DNA from: Alphaproteobacteria bacterium
Lineage (GTDB): Bacteria > Pseudomonadota > Alphaproteobacteria > Micropepsales > Micropepsaceae
Length of the DNA stretch: 64,000 nucleotides
NCBI GenBank assembly: GCA_015654635.1
Contig: JAATGP010000069.1
Span: forward strand, 62,001 to 126,000
Direction: 5' to 3'
The notes beneath the pieces are model-generated. The model made no database searches and had not been told where the DNA came from. It was given only the letters and a program-made list of their open reading frames with translations. The stretch's first letter is position 1, and every line of letters begins with the position of its first letter. Shown here one piece after another: positions 33,628 to 42,254 of this stretch. Position numbers and translations under genes: made by a program.

Positions 33628-33771
33628 CGATTCCCTTATGACATTTTTCTGGAGCCTAGGCGCGCAACCGCGATGGCCGCAACCCTGGCGGCCATAATCT
33701 CGGAGGGCCTAGTATACCACCCCAAATCCTGCCAAATCCTGCAGGACATCGCGCGCGGCGGATTTTAGACG

Positions 33772-34854
33772 ATGCAAGACGGCTCTTTCGAAAACCCGGT
33801 CGATGCGGCCGACCAGCTCTTGGAAGCTGGCCGGGCGGACGAGGCAATAGCGCTTTTGGCACCGCTGGTGGAGCTGAGCCGCGGCGGGCTGGTGGCCCGT
33901 CTGCTTCTGGCGCGGGCCTTCGACCTGGCGGGACGGTCGAGCGAGGCTATTGCCCTGGCGCAGGAAACCGCCGGCCTTTATCCCGATATCGCGGAAACAT
34001 CTCTTGCCTACGGGGCTGTGCTTTTGGCCAGCGAAAATCTGCCCGATGCCATCGCGCAGTTGCAGCGCGCGCTACGGCTCGAGTCCGAAAACGCCGAGGC
34101 CCGTTACCTTCTGGGCTGTGCTTGGCTCGATGCGGGCGAGCCCGAGCAGGCGCTCGCGGCCTTCTCCCGGCTTTCAGCGGACGACATGCCCCAGCTCAGC
34201 GACAGAATCGCGGAGGCCGAGGCCATGCAGCTCCGTCCACGCTCGGATGCAGGGTATGTGCGCCATCTCTTCGATCAATTCTCCGGCGATTACGACGAGC
34301 GCATGCTGGGCCAGCTTGCCTATCGGGCGCCGCAGACCTTGCGCGAGCTGGCGCAATTCGTCATCCCTGGCGAGACTGGGCTCGCGGTGTTGGATCTGGG
34401 TTGCGGCACGGGGCTTTCGGGCGCGGCCTTCCGGGATCGTGCCGAGCATCTGACCGGCCTCGATCTCAGCCCCGCCATGCTCGAAAAAGCCCGGGCCCGC
34501 GGCGCTTACGATACCTTGATCACGGGCGATATCGAACGCGGTCTTGGCGAAGCGCTTTACGATCTGGTCATCGCCGCCGATACGCTGGTTTATCTCGGCG
34601 ATCTGAATGCCACGATGAAGGCTGTGGCCGCGGCGCTGAAGCCGTCCGGCTTTTTTCTCTTCACCACCGAAGCCAAAGAGGGTGAGGATTTTGAACTCGG
34701 CCCCAAGCGCCGCTGGCGCCATTCCGAATCCTATCTGCGCGGGCTGGCCGCCCAGCATGGCTTTGATATCGCCGGTTTCATGACCTGTGTCCCCCGCCAC
34801 GAAGCGAATGTTCCGGTCCCCGGCTTCGCTGTGGCATTGCGCAAAATACGCTGA
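33772..34854 (+). CDS. TPR-fused class I SAM-dependent methyltransferase
   Basis: A 360-residue fusion. Residues about 8-140 form TPR-like helical repeats (for example ALLASENLPDAIAQLQRALRL and RYLLGCAWLDAGEPEQALAAF). Residues about 160-360 are a methyltransferase with the SAM-binding motif LDLGCGTG near 208, followed by LTGLDLSPAMLEKAR. Similar fusions act on proteins or small metabolites, with the TPR part recruiting the target. The gene precedes a DJ-1/PfpI gene by 10 bases and is probably cotranscribed with it. The specific methyl acceptor is unknown. Confidence 0.85.
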   Translation: MQDGSFENPVDAADQLLEAGRADEAIALLAPLVELSRGGLVARLLLARAFDLAGRSSEAIALAQETAGLYPDIAETSLAYGAVLLASENLPDAIAQLQRALRLESENAEARYLLGCAWLDAGEPEQALAAFSRLSADDMPQLSDRIAEAEAMQLRPRSDAGYVRHLFDQFSGDYDERMLGQLAYRAPQTLRELAQFVIPGETGLAVLDLGCGTGLSGAAFRDRAEHLTGLDLSPAMLEKARARGAYDTLITGDIERGLGEALYDLVIAADTLVYLGDLNATMKAVAAALKPSGFFLFTTEAKEGEDFELGPKRRWRHSESYLRGLAAQHGFDIAGFMTCVPRHEANVPVPGFAVALRKIR

Positions 34855-34864
34855 GGAGAAATCC

Positions 34865-35467
34865 ATGCCCCGCAACATTGGCATCTTGATCTTCGATGGC
34901 GTGGAGGAGCTCGATTTCGTTGGGCCATGGGAAGTCTTCACCATGGCCAATGAGGTGGCGCCCAAATTCGCCTTGGAGCCGCCTTTCACCGTGCAGCTCA
35001 TTGCCGAAGCGATGGCGCCGGTGCGCTGTGCCAAAGCCATGCGGGTGCTACCCGATCGCATTATCAGGGACACGCCCGCCCTCGATATTCTCCTTGTGCC
35101 GGGCGGCATTGGCACGCGGCGCGAGGCGGCCAATCTCACATTGCTGGCCTGGATCAGACAAATTGCGACAAATGCCGAGTGGATTACCTCGGTCTGCACC
35201 GGGGCATTGCTCTTAACGGCGGCGGGTCCTGCCCGCGGCAAAAGGGTGACAACCCATTGGGCTTTCGTGGAAACCTTGCGTGCCCGGGGAGAAGCCGCGG
35301 AGGTTGTGGAAGGGGTCCGCTATGTGCGCGACGGCAATGTGGTTACTGCCGCGGGTGTTTCAGCCGGTATAGATATGGCTTTGTGGCTGATTGCCGAGCT
35401 TTTTGGCGCCGAATTTGCCCGCGCCGTCAAGCGCGCCATGGAATATGACCCTGCGCCGCCCGTGTGA
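34865..35467 (+). CDS. DJ-1/PfpI-family protein (isonitrile-hydratase-like)
   Basis: A 200-residue class I glutamine-amidotransferase-like protein. The nucleophile is Cys111 in SVCTGALLL, with Glu15 in the upstream DGVEELDFVGP motif, as in DJ-1 and isonitrile hydratase. The GG loop LLVPGGIGTR and the TTHW segment after the Cys are close to the isonitrile hydratase branch, though the function may also be glyoxalase- or deglycase-like. I chose ATG 34865 because GAGGAGAA precedes it; the frame is open further upstream inside the methyltransferase gene. It probably belongs to the same operon. Confidence 0.85.
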   Translation: MPRNIGILIFDGVEELDFVGPWEVFTMANEVAPKFALEPPFTVQLIAEAMAPVRCAKAMRVLPDRIIRDTPALDILLVPGGIGTRREAANLTLLAWIRQIATNAEWITSVCTGALLLTAAGPARGKRVTTHWAFVETLRARGEAAEVVEGVRYVRDGNVVTAAGVSAGIDMALWLIAELFGAEFARAVKRAMEYDPAPPV

Positions 35468-35594
35468 TTTCCGCGTCTGTCGCCCGCTGTAACGTGACGC
35501 GGCTGGCCGCTTTGTCCGTTCCGCGAAACTGTGCTTATGTCCAGCACGAGGTTGGGAATACATCGCCACCAAGACCCAGGGGAGTTGCAGGATC

Positions 35595-36020
35595 ATGTTC
35601 AAGAGCGTTCTTTTGATTGGCGCCGTTATGATGATGGCGGGCCCTGCGCTTGCCGACACGAGTTGCGGCACGGCTCCGCTTGCGCCAGTCGTTGCCAGCC
35701 CAGCCGATCTCGCGGGCAAGACGACCGATGATGCGCACACCGCCGTCCTGGGTGCGCTCAAGAGCGTCAAGGCCTATCAGGCGACTCTCAGCTCGTTCCG
35801 CGAATGTCTCGTAACCCAGACCAATGCGCAGAAAGCTGCCCTTGCCAGCGCCAAGGACGATAAGGCCAAGAAGGTGGTGCAGGACCAGATCGACCAGATC
35901 CAATCCGCTTACGACAAGACGGTCGACACCGAAACCGCAGTCGTTACCGATTATTCGAACGCCCACACCGCCTATTGCAAGATGGGCGACGGTCTGACCG
36001 GTTGCGCCAAGCCGAAATAG
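35595..36020 (+). CDS. small secreted protein of unknown function
   Basis: A 141-residue exported protein: signal peptide about 20 residues (ending GPALA), then a mature domain with a predicted long helix at about 55-125 rich in Lys, Gln, Asp and Ala, which may form a coiled coil. Four Cys residues (near 24, 70, 127 and 136) could form two disulfides in the periplasm. No known family is apparent. The GGAGTT before ATG 35595 is a fair ribosome site. Function unknown. Confidence 0.72.
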   Translation: MFKSVLLIGAVMMMAGPALADTSCGTAPLAPVVASPADLAGKTTDDAHTAVLGALKSVKAYQATLSSFRECLVTQTNAQKAALASAKDDKAKKVVQDQIDQIQSAYDKTVDTETAVVTDYSNAHTAYCKMGDGLTGCAKPK

Positions 36021-36084
36021 TAAGTCCGAATTCCTAAGTCTAATCTTTGAGACGCCGTGGCTCGAATCACCTATCTTGGGTAGT

Positions 36085-36684
36085 ATGAGTCAAGACGAGA
36101 CTGCCTTGAAACGGAATGAACGGCGCGCCCGCGAACATCAGGCGACGCGCGCCGCCATTCTCGAAGCGGCACGGCGCGTAGCCGCCCGCGACGGCGCTCG
36201 CGACCTATCGCTTCGCGGCGTTGCCGCCGAAGCGGGCTTTGCTCCCGCCGCGCTCTATAGCTACTTCACCGGTAAAGACGAATTGCTGCTGGCGCTGGCG
36301 ACAGAAGATCTCTCTGGCGTTGCGCGCGCCATGCGCGGGGCCGCGGCGGGCCACAAGGGCAAGGGCAAACTGGCAGCGGCGGCCGCAGCCGCGCTCGAGC
36401 TCTTGCGCCACACCGAGACCATGGCCGCCGGATCGGCCGCCCTTTCCGCCAGCTCCGGAAGCAGTGAAGGCGAGCGTCTCTTCAATGGCCGCCTTATCGC
36501 TGCGCTCAAAGTTCTCTCCGAGGTCTCCGGCCAAACCTCCGGCAGCCGAGAATCGCAATGTGATGTCTTGCTGGTTGCGGCCAGTTTGAGCGGCCTCGCC
36601 TTGCTGGCGCGCGCCGGCCGGCTGGAAGCACTCGGTTTCGGCGTTGAGGAAATTCTTGCCCGCCTGGAAAAGCACTTTACCTGA
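36085..36684 (+). CDS. TetR/AcrR-family transcriptional regulator
   Basis: A 199-residue TetR-type repressor. The N-terminal helix-turn-helix spans about 15-60 with REHQATRAAILEAARRVAA and the recognition part LRGVAAEAGFAPAALYSYF, followed by an all-helical ligand domain. The ATG at 36085 is favoured; a TTG three codons upstream is possible. The target is not evident: the next gene is dps, the previous a secreted unknown, both on the same strand. An efflux or stress gene could be the target. Confidence 0.92.
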   Translation: MSQDETALKRNERRAREHQATRAAILEAARRVAARDGARDLSLRGVAAEAGFAPAALYSYFTGKDELLLALATEDLSGVARAMRGAAAGHKGKGKLAAAAAAALELLRHTETMAAGSAALSASSGSSEGERLFNGRLIAALKVLSEVSGQTSGSRESQCDVLLVAASLSGLALLARAGRLEALGFGVEEILARLEKHFT

Positions 36685-36805
36685 AATCCGCTGCGGCAGC
36701 TTTCTTTTGCGTCCTTGAAAGCGCGCTGAGCATACATATTTCCCGTTGCAGGATGTGCAAAAGCCGCTGAAATTGGCTTTGTCGAACCTGCAAAGGGGTA
36801 AAAAT

Positions 36806-37324
36806 ATGACTCAGCAAGACCACACGCCGCACGCGCCGCTCAACACGCCGACTTCGCTCGGTGACAACGCCACGCGCGATGTGACGGGTGCGCTCAACGC
36901 GCTTTTGGCCGACGTTTTCACACTCTATTTTAAGACCAAGAATTTCCATTGGCATATGTCGGGCGCCCATTTCCGCGACTATCATCTTTTGCTCGACGAA
37001 CAGGCCGATCAGATTTACGCCATGGGCGATCCCATCGCCGAGCGCGTGCGCAAGATCGGCGGCACCACGCTAAGGTCCATCGGCCATATCGCACGGCTGC
37101 AGCGGCTTGCCGACAACGATGCCGAGTTTGTCACCCCCCTCGATATGCTGGCAGAGCTTGCTGACGACAATCGCCGTCTCGCCGATGTCATGCGCGAAAC
37201 CCATGGCATCTGTGATGAGGCGAATGATGTGGCGACGGCCAGCCTGCTCGAGAACTGGATCGATGAGACCGAGAGGCGCGCCTGGTTCCTGTTCGAGACC
37301 ACACGCCACAGCGAAACCGCATAA
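36806..37324 (+). CDS. dps: Dps-family DNA-binding ferritin
   Basis: A 172-residue Dps protein. These assemble to a 12-subunit shell that oxidises and stores iron and protects DNA in starvation and oxidative stress. The ferroxidase region is FHWHMSGAHFRDYHLLLDEQAD at about 47-68, with His48, His60, Asp64 and Glu65 as candidate ligands shared between subunits. The ATG at 36806 follows AGGGGTAAAA; the frame is open further upstream but without a ribosome site. The N-terminal tail is not basic, so DNA binding by the tail is uncertain. The next gene encodes a pirin. Confidence 0.93.
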   Translation: MTQQDHTPHAPLNTPTSLGDNATRDVTGALNALLADVFTLYFKTKNFHWHMSGAHFRDYHLLLDEQADQIYAMGDPIAERVRKIGGTTLRSIGHIARLQRLADNDAEFVTPLDMLAELADDNRRLADVMRETHGICDEANDVATASLLENWIDETERRAWFLFETTRHSETA

Positions 37325-37343
37325 GGGCTGACGCCGAAACACC

Positions 37344-38237
37344 ATGATTGACCTCATCATCCCCGCGCGCAAAAAAGATCTGGGTGGCGGCCTCGAAGTG
37401 GGCCGCGTCCTGCCTTTTGCCAGGCGGCGGATGGTGGGGCCTTTCGTTTTCCTCGATCACATGGGGCCGGCCGATTTTGCGCCGGGAGAGGGCGTCGACG
37501 TGCGCCCCCATCCCCATATCGGCCTGTCGACAGTGAGCTATCTCTTCGAGGGCGAGCTTTATCATCACGATAATCTCGGTACCATGCAGGTCATCGTCCC
37601 GGGCGAGGTCAATTGGATGACCGCGGGGCGCGGCATCGTCCATTCCGAGCGCACCAGGCCGGAGGTCCGCGCCAAAGGCCTGCGCATGGACGGCATTCAG
37701 GCTTGGGTGGCCTTGCCCAAGGAAGCGGAGGAGACCGCGCCGGCCTTCACGCATCTGGGAGCCAAGGTGCTGCCGCGTTTTACCGAAGCGGGCGCCTCGG
37801 GCACGGTCATCGCCGGGGATTTCCTCGGCCTTGCCGGTGCGCCGGGCTTTTCGCCGCTCTTTTATGTCCACCTCGATCTGGCGCCGCTCAGCCGCTTTGC
37901 CATGCCTGACGATTATGCCGAACGCGCCGTCTATGTCGCCAAGGGCAGGGTGCTGATCGGCGAAGTGGTGGTAGAGGCGGGCAACATGGCCGTCTTGGCA
38001 CCCGGCCCCGTGGCGCTGGAGACGGAGGAGAAACCCGCCCGCCTGATGCTTCTCGGGGGCGAGCCTGTGGGGGAGCGTCACATCTGGTGGAATTTCGTCT
38101 CCTCCAGCCTCGATCGCATCGAAGAGGCCAAAAAGGAGTGGAAAGCCGGTCGCATGCCGCTGCCACCCAGCGATAACGGCGAATTCATCCCCTTGCCGGA
38201 CCCGCCGCCGCCGCCAGCCCCTACCGATCCGGTCTAA
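37344..38237 (+). CDS. pirin-family cupin protein
   Basis: A 297-residue two-cupin pirin. The metal site is intact: His56 and His58 in RPHPHIGL, His100 in GIVHSER and Glu102. Bacterial pirins can act as quercetin 2,3-dioxygenases or as redox-linked regulators; which applies here is not known. It follows dps by 19 bases on the same strand and may respond to the same oxidative signals. The C-terminus is Pro-rich. The start ATG at 37344 fits the family. Confidence 0.92.
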   Translation: MIDLIIPARKKDLGGGLEVGRVLPFARRRMVGPFVFLDHMGPADFAPGEGVDVRPHPHIGLSTVSYLFEGELYHHDNLGTMQVIVPGEVNWMTAGRGIVHSERTRPEVRAKGLRMDGIQAWVALPKEAEETAPAFTHLGAKVLPRFTEAGASGTVIAGDFLGLAGAPGFSPLFYVHLDLAPLSRFAMPDDYAERAVYVAKGRVLIGEVVVEAGNMAVLAPGPVALETEEKPARLMLLGGEPVGERHIWWNFVSSSLDRIEEAKKEWKAGRMPLPPSDNGEFIPLPDPPPPPAPTDPV

Positions 38238-38317
38238 CTCTTTCCCCCCTGCGTCCAATCTGGCGCTATTCCTGCGTTGAAAGCTGGGAAGTCACCCAGT
38301 ATGGTCCGCGCCCTTGT

Positions 38318-38392
38318 TGGGGCGTCGCCAAGTGGTAAGGCACCGGATTTTGATTCCGGCATTCCCAGGTTCGAATCCTGGCGCCCCAGCCA
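38318..38392 (+). tRNA. tRNA-Gln (anticodon TTG)
   Basis: A complete 75-base cloverleaf with encoded CCA. The acceptor stem TGGGGCG pairs with CGCCCCA; discriminator G; the anticodon stem CCGGA/TCCGG encloses the loop TTTTGAT with anticodon TTG at 38350-38352; the T arm contains GGTTCGAATCC. It lies 80 bases after the pirin gene and 117 bases before a convergent XRE regulator gene. Confidence 0.96.
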
Positions 38393-38509
38393 TACTGCAC
38401 TGAAATTATTGGGGTTTCTGCTGTTTTTGACAGCTAACTGTACCGCGCCAGTAATACTACCGTACGGCCCGGAAAGGCTGGACCGGTGGCGGGTGTCGAA
38501 ACGTCGATT

Positions 38510-38932
38510 TCAGGTCTGATCGGGTTCGGCGTCGGGGATCTTCATCGCCGCAAGCTCCTCAGCGAGTCTGAGCAGGGCACGCTGGCGCTGGACGGAATCG
38601 ATAGCGCAATAGGCTTTGAGAAGGTCTGTCGCTCCAGCCTGGGTTAGCTCGTTGATCTGTGGCGACGCCGTAGCCAGCATATTTTTGTCGTCCAGGGGCG
38701 CCACAAGGTCGGCGATCCGGCAGCGAAGGGCGCCGGCGATGGCGACGAGACGCGAAAAGCCCACCCGATTTGTGCCGTGCTCGTATTTTTGGACCTGCTG
38801 GAAGGTGACGCCAATGACAGCGCCCAGTCGCTCTTGGCTGAGACCAAGCTCTTGGCGCCGCAGCCGGATGAGTCTGCCAAGGAGCAGGTCGGGCAAATGC
38901 GGCGGGTTGGCGGAAAGTTTGCTCATGTCCAA
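38510..38932 (-). CDS. XRE-family helix-turn-helix regulator
   Basis: A 140-residue regulator with an N-terminal Cro/C1-type helix-turn-helix at about 19-73, containing RLIRLRRQELGLSQERLG and GVTFQQVQKYEHGTNRV. The C-terminal half (about 85-140) is helical and has no recognisable sensing domain. The ATG at 38932 (or the Met three codons in) starts the protein. It is convergent with the tRNA-Gln gene and divergent from two further XRE genes, so this 1.4-kb stretch carries three XRE regulators. Confidence 0.88.
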   Translation of the reverse strand: MDMSKLSANPPHLPDLLLGRLIRLRRQELGLSQERLGAVIGVTFQQVQKYEHGTNRVGFSRLVAIAGALRCRIADLVAPLDDKNMLATASPQINELTQAGATDLLKAYCAIDSVQRQRALLRLAEELAAMKIPDAEPDQT

Positions 38933-39048
38933 TGCTTCAATGGCGGGCGGCCCCGCCGAAGAAATCCGTCTTGCCGAACGAAGGCCAACAGTAGTTCATT
39001 GAACGATAATGCATAGAATTATATGGCACAACCGGTTTGCCTGCGGTT

Positions 39049-39324
39049 ATGAATATTCTCAGGCAAATCGGGCTGAATGTGCGGCGCTTGCGAATTGCCC
39101 GTAATCTGTCGCAAGAAGCACTTGCCTTCGAAGCCGATATTGCCCTGAATTACTTAAGCGAGATCGAGCGTGGCAAGCGCAACCCTACGATCTTGATCAT
39201 TGACCGATTGGCCAAAGCGCTTGGCGTGCCGATTGTCCTGCTTGTTGTCGCGACATCGGAGCGCGAGGCCTTGCCCGAGAATTTGCCGCCCGGCCCTCGC
39301 CGTCGCGCTACTGCGCGACAGTAG
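39049..39324 (+). CDS. small XRE-family regulator, paralogue 1
   Basis: A 91-residue single-domain Cro/C1 helix-turn-helix protein (IGLNVRRLRIARNLSQEALA, then YLSEIERGKRNPT). The last third, LAKALGVPIVLLVVATSEREALPENLPPGPRR, is nearly the same in the paralogue at 39549-39830. The DNA coding for that part is also highly similar, which shows a recent duplication. The ATG at 39049 is favoured; a TTG at 39037 is an alternative. The target is unknown. Confidence 0.85.
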   Translation: MNILRQIGLNVRRLRIARNLSQEALAFEADIALNYLSEIERGKRNPTILIIDRLAKALGVPIVLLVVATSEREALPENLPPGPRRRATARQ

Positions 39325-39548
39325 GCTCTGCCCTTTGCGCCAGTTCTGCCAAACATCGAAAAGATCACACGGTTTCTTGGGAAGAAATATCGGCGTGGAG
39401 GCTTGGTTCATGGACATCCATTCTATCCGACAGAGCCTGTTCGAATATTGCATTCAACGGCATGAACTGCTTCCGCTCTCGGCTAAGAAACGATTTTGTA
39501 GAGAATACTCCGTGGTGAAATACTGCGAAAGACGTTGTCTTTCTGGTC

Positions 39549-39830
39549 ATGGAGATACGGGATGTATTTGCACGCAACCTGAGAGCCATTCGCCATGAGA
39601 AGGGTATTTCTCAAGAGGATTTGGCCGATCGCGCCAGCATCGACCGTACCTATATCAGTTCGCTTGAGCGCGGCAAATGCAACCCTACCGTCTTGATTGT
39701 TGAGCGGTTGGCCAAAGCGCTTGGCGTGCCCATTGCTCTCCTGGTTGTCACGACATCGGAGCGCGAGGTTCTGCCAAAGAACTTGCAGCCCGGACCCCGC
39801 CGTAAACCGGTTACGCGGAAAGCCCGTTGA
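39549..39830 (+). CDS. small XRE-family regulator, paralogue 2
   Basis: A 93-residue Cro/C1 helix-turn-helix protein (VFARNLRAIRHEKGISQEDLA, then TYISSLERGKCNPT), paralogue of the gene 225 bases upstream. The C-terminal segment shares long stretches, including LAKALGVPI and TSEREVLPKNLQPGPRR. The N-terminal half differs more, especially in the recognition helix, so the two probably bind different sites. Start at ATG 39549. Confidence 0.85.
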   Translation: MEIRDVFARNLRAIRHEKGISQEDLADRASIDRTYISSLERGKCNPTVLIVERLAKALGVPIALLVVTTSEREVLPKNLQPGPRRKPVTRKAR

Positions 39831-39916
39831 TTTGTCGAAAGTCGCAAAGCTGCCACGCGTTCGTGTGCCCATCACAGCGATATGCCGGCCGAATGCCTAT
39901 CGCTCTTCAGGTCCCT

Positions 39917-40816
39917 TTATCCCCCGGCGATTTCGTCCAGCCTTTGCCCGTTCAGCCTTTGCGCATCGCGCGTTGGCGGGGCGCCGAACAGGCGCGCATA
40001 TTCCCGGCTGAATTGAGAGGGGCTTTCATAGCCGACGGCGAAGGCCGCCCGTGCCGCATCGCTATGGACGAGCATCAGTTTGCGGGCTTCCTGCAGGCGC
40101 AGATTTTTTTGGTATTGCTTGGGGCTCAACGCGGTTGCCAGTTTGAAGTGGCGATGAAAGCTGGCCGGGCTCATGCCGGCCAGATCCGCCAGCTCTTCCA
40201 CTCGCATCGATGCTTGGAAATGCTCCCTGATCCAGGCAATGGCGCGGCGCACACCGGCAAGCTGACTGCCGCTGCTGGCAATCTGGCGCAAGGCGCCGCC
40301 ATGCGGGCCCTGCAGCAGGCGATAGAGGACTTCGCGCTCGAACAGCGGCGCCAGCACGGCGATGTCCTCGGGTGTGTCGAGCAGGCCGAGCAGGCGCTGC
40401 CAAGCCGCCAGCAATTCCACGGTGACCGGGCTGATAGCAAATCCTTTACGGCCGTCCTGCGGCGCGCTCGCCCGCACCGGCACCTGCGGAATCAGCGCCG
40501 TCAGGCACTCCAGATCGAAGCTGAGGATCAGACAGATATAGGGTTTTTCGGCGCTGGCCTCGGTGATACGGGCGGAAGCGGGCAGATCGAGTGAGGCGAT
40601 GAAATAGCCCGCTTGGTCATAGCGCAGCGTTTGGCCGCCGATGATGGCCTCTTTGGCGCCCTGCAGCACCAGGCAAAGCATGGGCCGGTAGAGGCCGGAG
40701 GTCAGCGTCGTGGGCGCATGCGATACCACCAGACTGACCCGCGGCAAGGCGGTGGTGGTCAGAAAACCGCTGGTATGGCGCAGCACCAATTGGCGCAAAG
40801 GGATAAGCTCTTGCAT
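39917..40816 (-). CDS. AraC-family transcriptional regulator
   Basis: A 299-residue regulator with an N-terminal AraC_N (PF06719-type) ligand domain at about 20-190 and a C-terminal double helix-turn-helix at about 195-290. The latter contains MRVEELADLAGMSPASFHRHFK and the second-helix pattern AAFAVGYESPSQFSREYARLFG. It is divergent from a short-chain dehydrogenase gene with 152 bases between the starts. By analogy with many AraC/SDR pairs, it probably activates that gene in response to a small substrate. Confidence 0.93.
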   Translation of the reverse strand: MQELIPLRQLVLRHTSGFLTTTALPRVSLVVSHAPTTLTSGLYRPMLCLVLQGAKEAIIGGQTLRYDQAGYFIASLDLPASARITEASAEKPYICLILSFDLECLTALIPQVPVRASAPQDGRKGFAISPVTVELLAAWQRLLGLLDTPEDIAVLAPLFEREVLYRLLQGPHGGALRQIASSGSQLAGVRRAIAWIREHFQASMRVEELADLAGMSPASFHRHFKLATALSPKQYQKNLRLQEARKLMLVHSDAARAAFAVGYESPSQFSREYARLFGAPPTRDAQRLNGQRLDEIAGG

Positions 40817-40968
40817 CTCCTTAAGATCGGCGCATCCCCCGCTGTGCGCAAGCCTGTGAGAGGATTAGGCAAGAAATCGACGGAATCGGGCGCCGCGATC
40901 GCCTCCCAGACCTCTATTTAGGCCAGCGAGGTCGGCGTGCGGCCCAACCCCCAAGCGGAGACATCACC

Positions 40969-41922
40969 ATGAGCAAGACATTCGGCGCCCTATCCACCAC
41001 CGACGAAGTGCTGGACGGCATTGATCTTTCCGGCAAGCGGATTCTGGTAACCGGCGTCTCGGCCGGCCTCGGCGTCGAGACGGCGCGCAGCTTAAAGGCC
41101 CATGGCGCCCATGTGGTCGGCGCGGCGCGCGACCTGAAAAAGGCCGAGCGGGCGGGCGAAGTCATTGTTGCGGAAAAGAACGGCGGCTTCGAGCTGATCG
41201 AACTCGACCTCGCCTCGCTCAAAAGCGTGCGCGCGGCGGCGGACAGCTTGGTCAAAACCGGCGAAAAGTTCGATCTCGTTATCGCCAATGCGGGCGTCAT
41301 GGCTTGCCCGAAGGGCGTTACGGCCGATGGCTTTGAAACCCAGTTCGGCACCAATCACCTCGGCCATTTCGTCTTCATCAACCGCATCGCTTCGCTTTTC
41401 AAGCCGGGTTCGCGCCTCGTCAACCTGTCCTCCTCGGGGCATCGCTTCTCGGATGTGAATCTCGAAGATCCCAATTTCGAGCACACCGAATATACCCCTT
41501 TCGGGGCTTATGGCCGTTCCAAAACCGCCAATGTTCTTTTCGCGGTGGAGTTTGACCGCCGCCACAAGGCGGAGGGCATCCGTGCCACCGCCGTACATCC
41601 GGGCGGCATCAAGACAGAGCTGTCGCGCCACATGTCGGCCGACGCCCTGGATAAGCTGGTGGAAGAGCTGAACGCCAAGCGTCCCGCAGGCACGCCGGAA
41701 TTCACCTTCAAATCCATTCCGCAAGGCGCGGCGACCTCGGTTTGGGCTGGTGTGAAGGCGCCTGCCGATCTCGTCGGCGGCAAATTCTGTGAGGATTGCC
41801 ACGTCGCGGTTTTGGAAGAGAGCCCCGATCTCCGCAGCGGCGTGCGCGCCTACGCCCTCGACGGCGAACACGCCAAGGCTCTGTGGGCCAAGAGCGAAGA
41901 GATGGTTGGCGAGCGTTTCTAG
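40969..41922 (+). CDS. short-chain dehydrogenase/reductase (retinol-dehydrogenase-like)
   Basis: A 317-residue classical-to-extended SDR. The cofactor motif is TGVSAGLG at 28-35, NAG at 107-109, a serine in LSSSGH at about 154-157, and the catalytic Tyr181 and Lys185 in YGRSK. An Arg at the end of the second strand (AARDL) favours NADP(H). The type resembles WW-domain oxidoreductase/retinol dehydrogenases; in bacteria these reduce carbonyls or aldehydes. The AraC gene is divergent and likely regulates it. Start ATG 40969 has a GGAGAC ribosome site. Confidence 0.92.
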   Translation: MSKTFGALSTTDEVLDGIDLSGKRILVTGVSAGLGVETARSLKAHGAHVVGAARDLKKAERAGEVIVAEKNGGFELIELDLASLKSVRAAADSLVKTGEKFDLVIANAGVMACPKGVTADGFETQFGTNHLGHFVFINRIASLFKPGSRLVNLSSSGHRFSDVNLEDPNFEHTEYTPFGAYGRSKTANVLFAVEFDRRHKAEGIRATAVHPGGIKTELSRHMSADALDKLVEELNAKRPAGTPEFTFKSIPQGAATSVWAGVKAPADLVGGKFCEDCHVAVLEESPDLRSGVRAYALDGEHAKALWAKSEEMVGERF

Positions 41923-41948
41923 GCCAAATTTGTCGTTTTAAGCGGGCA

Positions 41949-41973
41949 GGGCGGGGCGAAAGCGCCGCCCTTT
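41949..41973 (+). terminator. terminator-like hairpin after the SDR gene
   Basis: GGGCGGGGCG, loop AAAG, CGCCGCCC, then TTTC. The G+C-rich stem has a small bulge; the T-run is short. It lies 27 bases after the SDR stop and is a reasonable intrinsic terminator. Confidence 0.5.
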
Positions 41974-42075
41974 CACGTTGTCCTGCGGGTGTGCGAATTT
42001 GCGATAAATCAAGCGCTTGCCGCAGCGGAGCGACCCCGCTATAACCCCGCCCCTTGCCCGCCTAGCGGCGGCAAC

Positions 42076-42152
42076 CGGAGAGTAGCTCAGCCTGGTAGAG
42101 CACCACGTTCGGGACGTGGGGGCCGGAGGTTCGAATCCTCTCTCTCCGACCA
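42076..42152 (+). tRNA. tRNA-Pro (anticodon CGG)
   Basis: A complete 77-base cloverleaf with encoded CCA. The acceptor stem CGGAGAG pairs with CTCTCCG; the anticodon stem CCACG/CGTGG encloses the loop TTCGGGA with anticodon CGG at 42110-42112; the T arm has GGTTCGAATCC. Discriminator A. A long perfect inverted repeat starts at the final A. Confidence 0.96.
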
Positions 42153-42208
42153 GCCTGCGCCCTTCGGGCTTCGGCTCGGCGAGCCCTGAAGCCCGAAGGG
42201 CGCAGGCT
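42152..42208. repeat. long perfect inverted repeat behind tRNA-Pro
   Basis: The arms 42152-42172 and 42188-42208 are exact 21-base reverse complements. Between them is a second hairpin (GGCTC, loop GGC, GAGCC) with a two-base bulge, so the whole folds into one 26-base-pair hairpin. No U-tract follows, so it is not an ordinary intrinsic terminator, though it may still stop tRNA transcription. It may be a mobile palindromic element or an attachment scar at the 3' end of the tRNA. Confidence 0.85.
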
Positions 42209-42254
42209 GTCGCGCCGTAGCGCATCTTGTGCGCGAAGGCGGACGGGGGGGATC

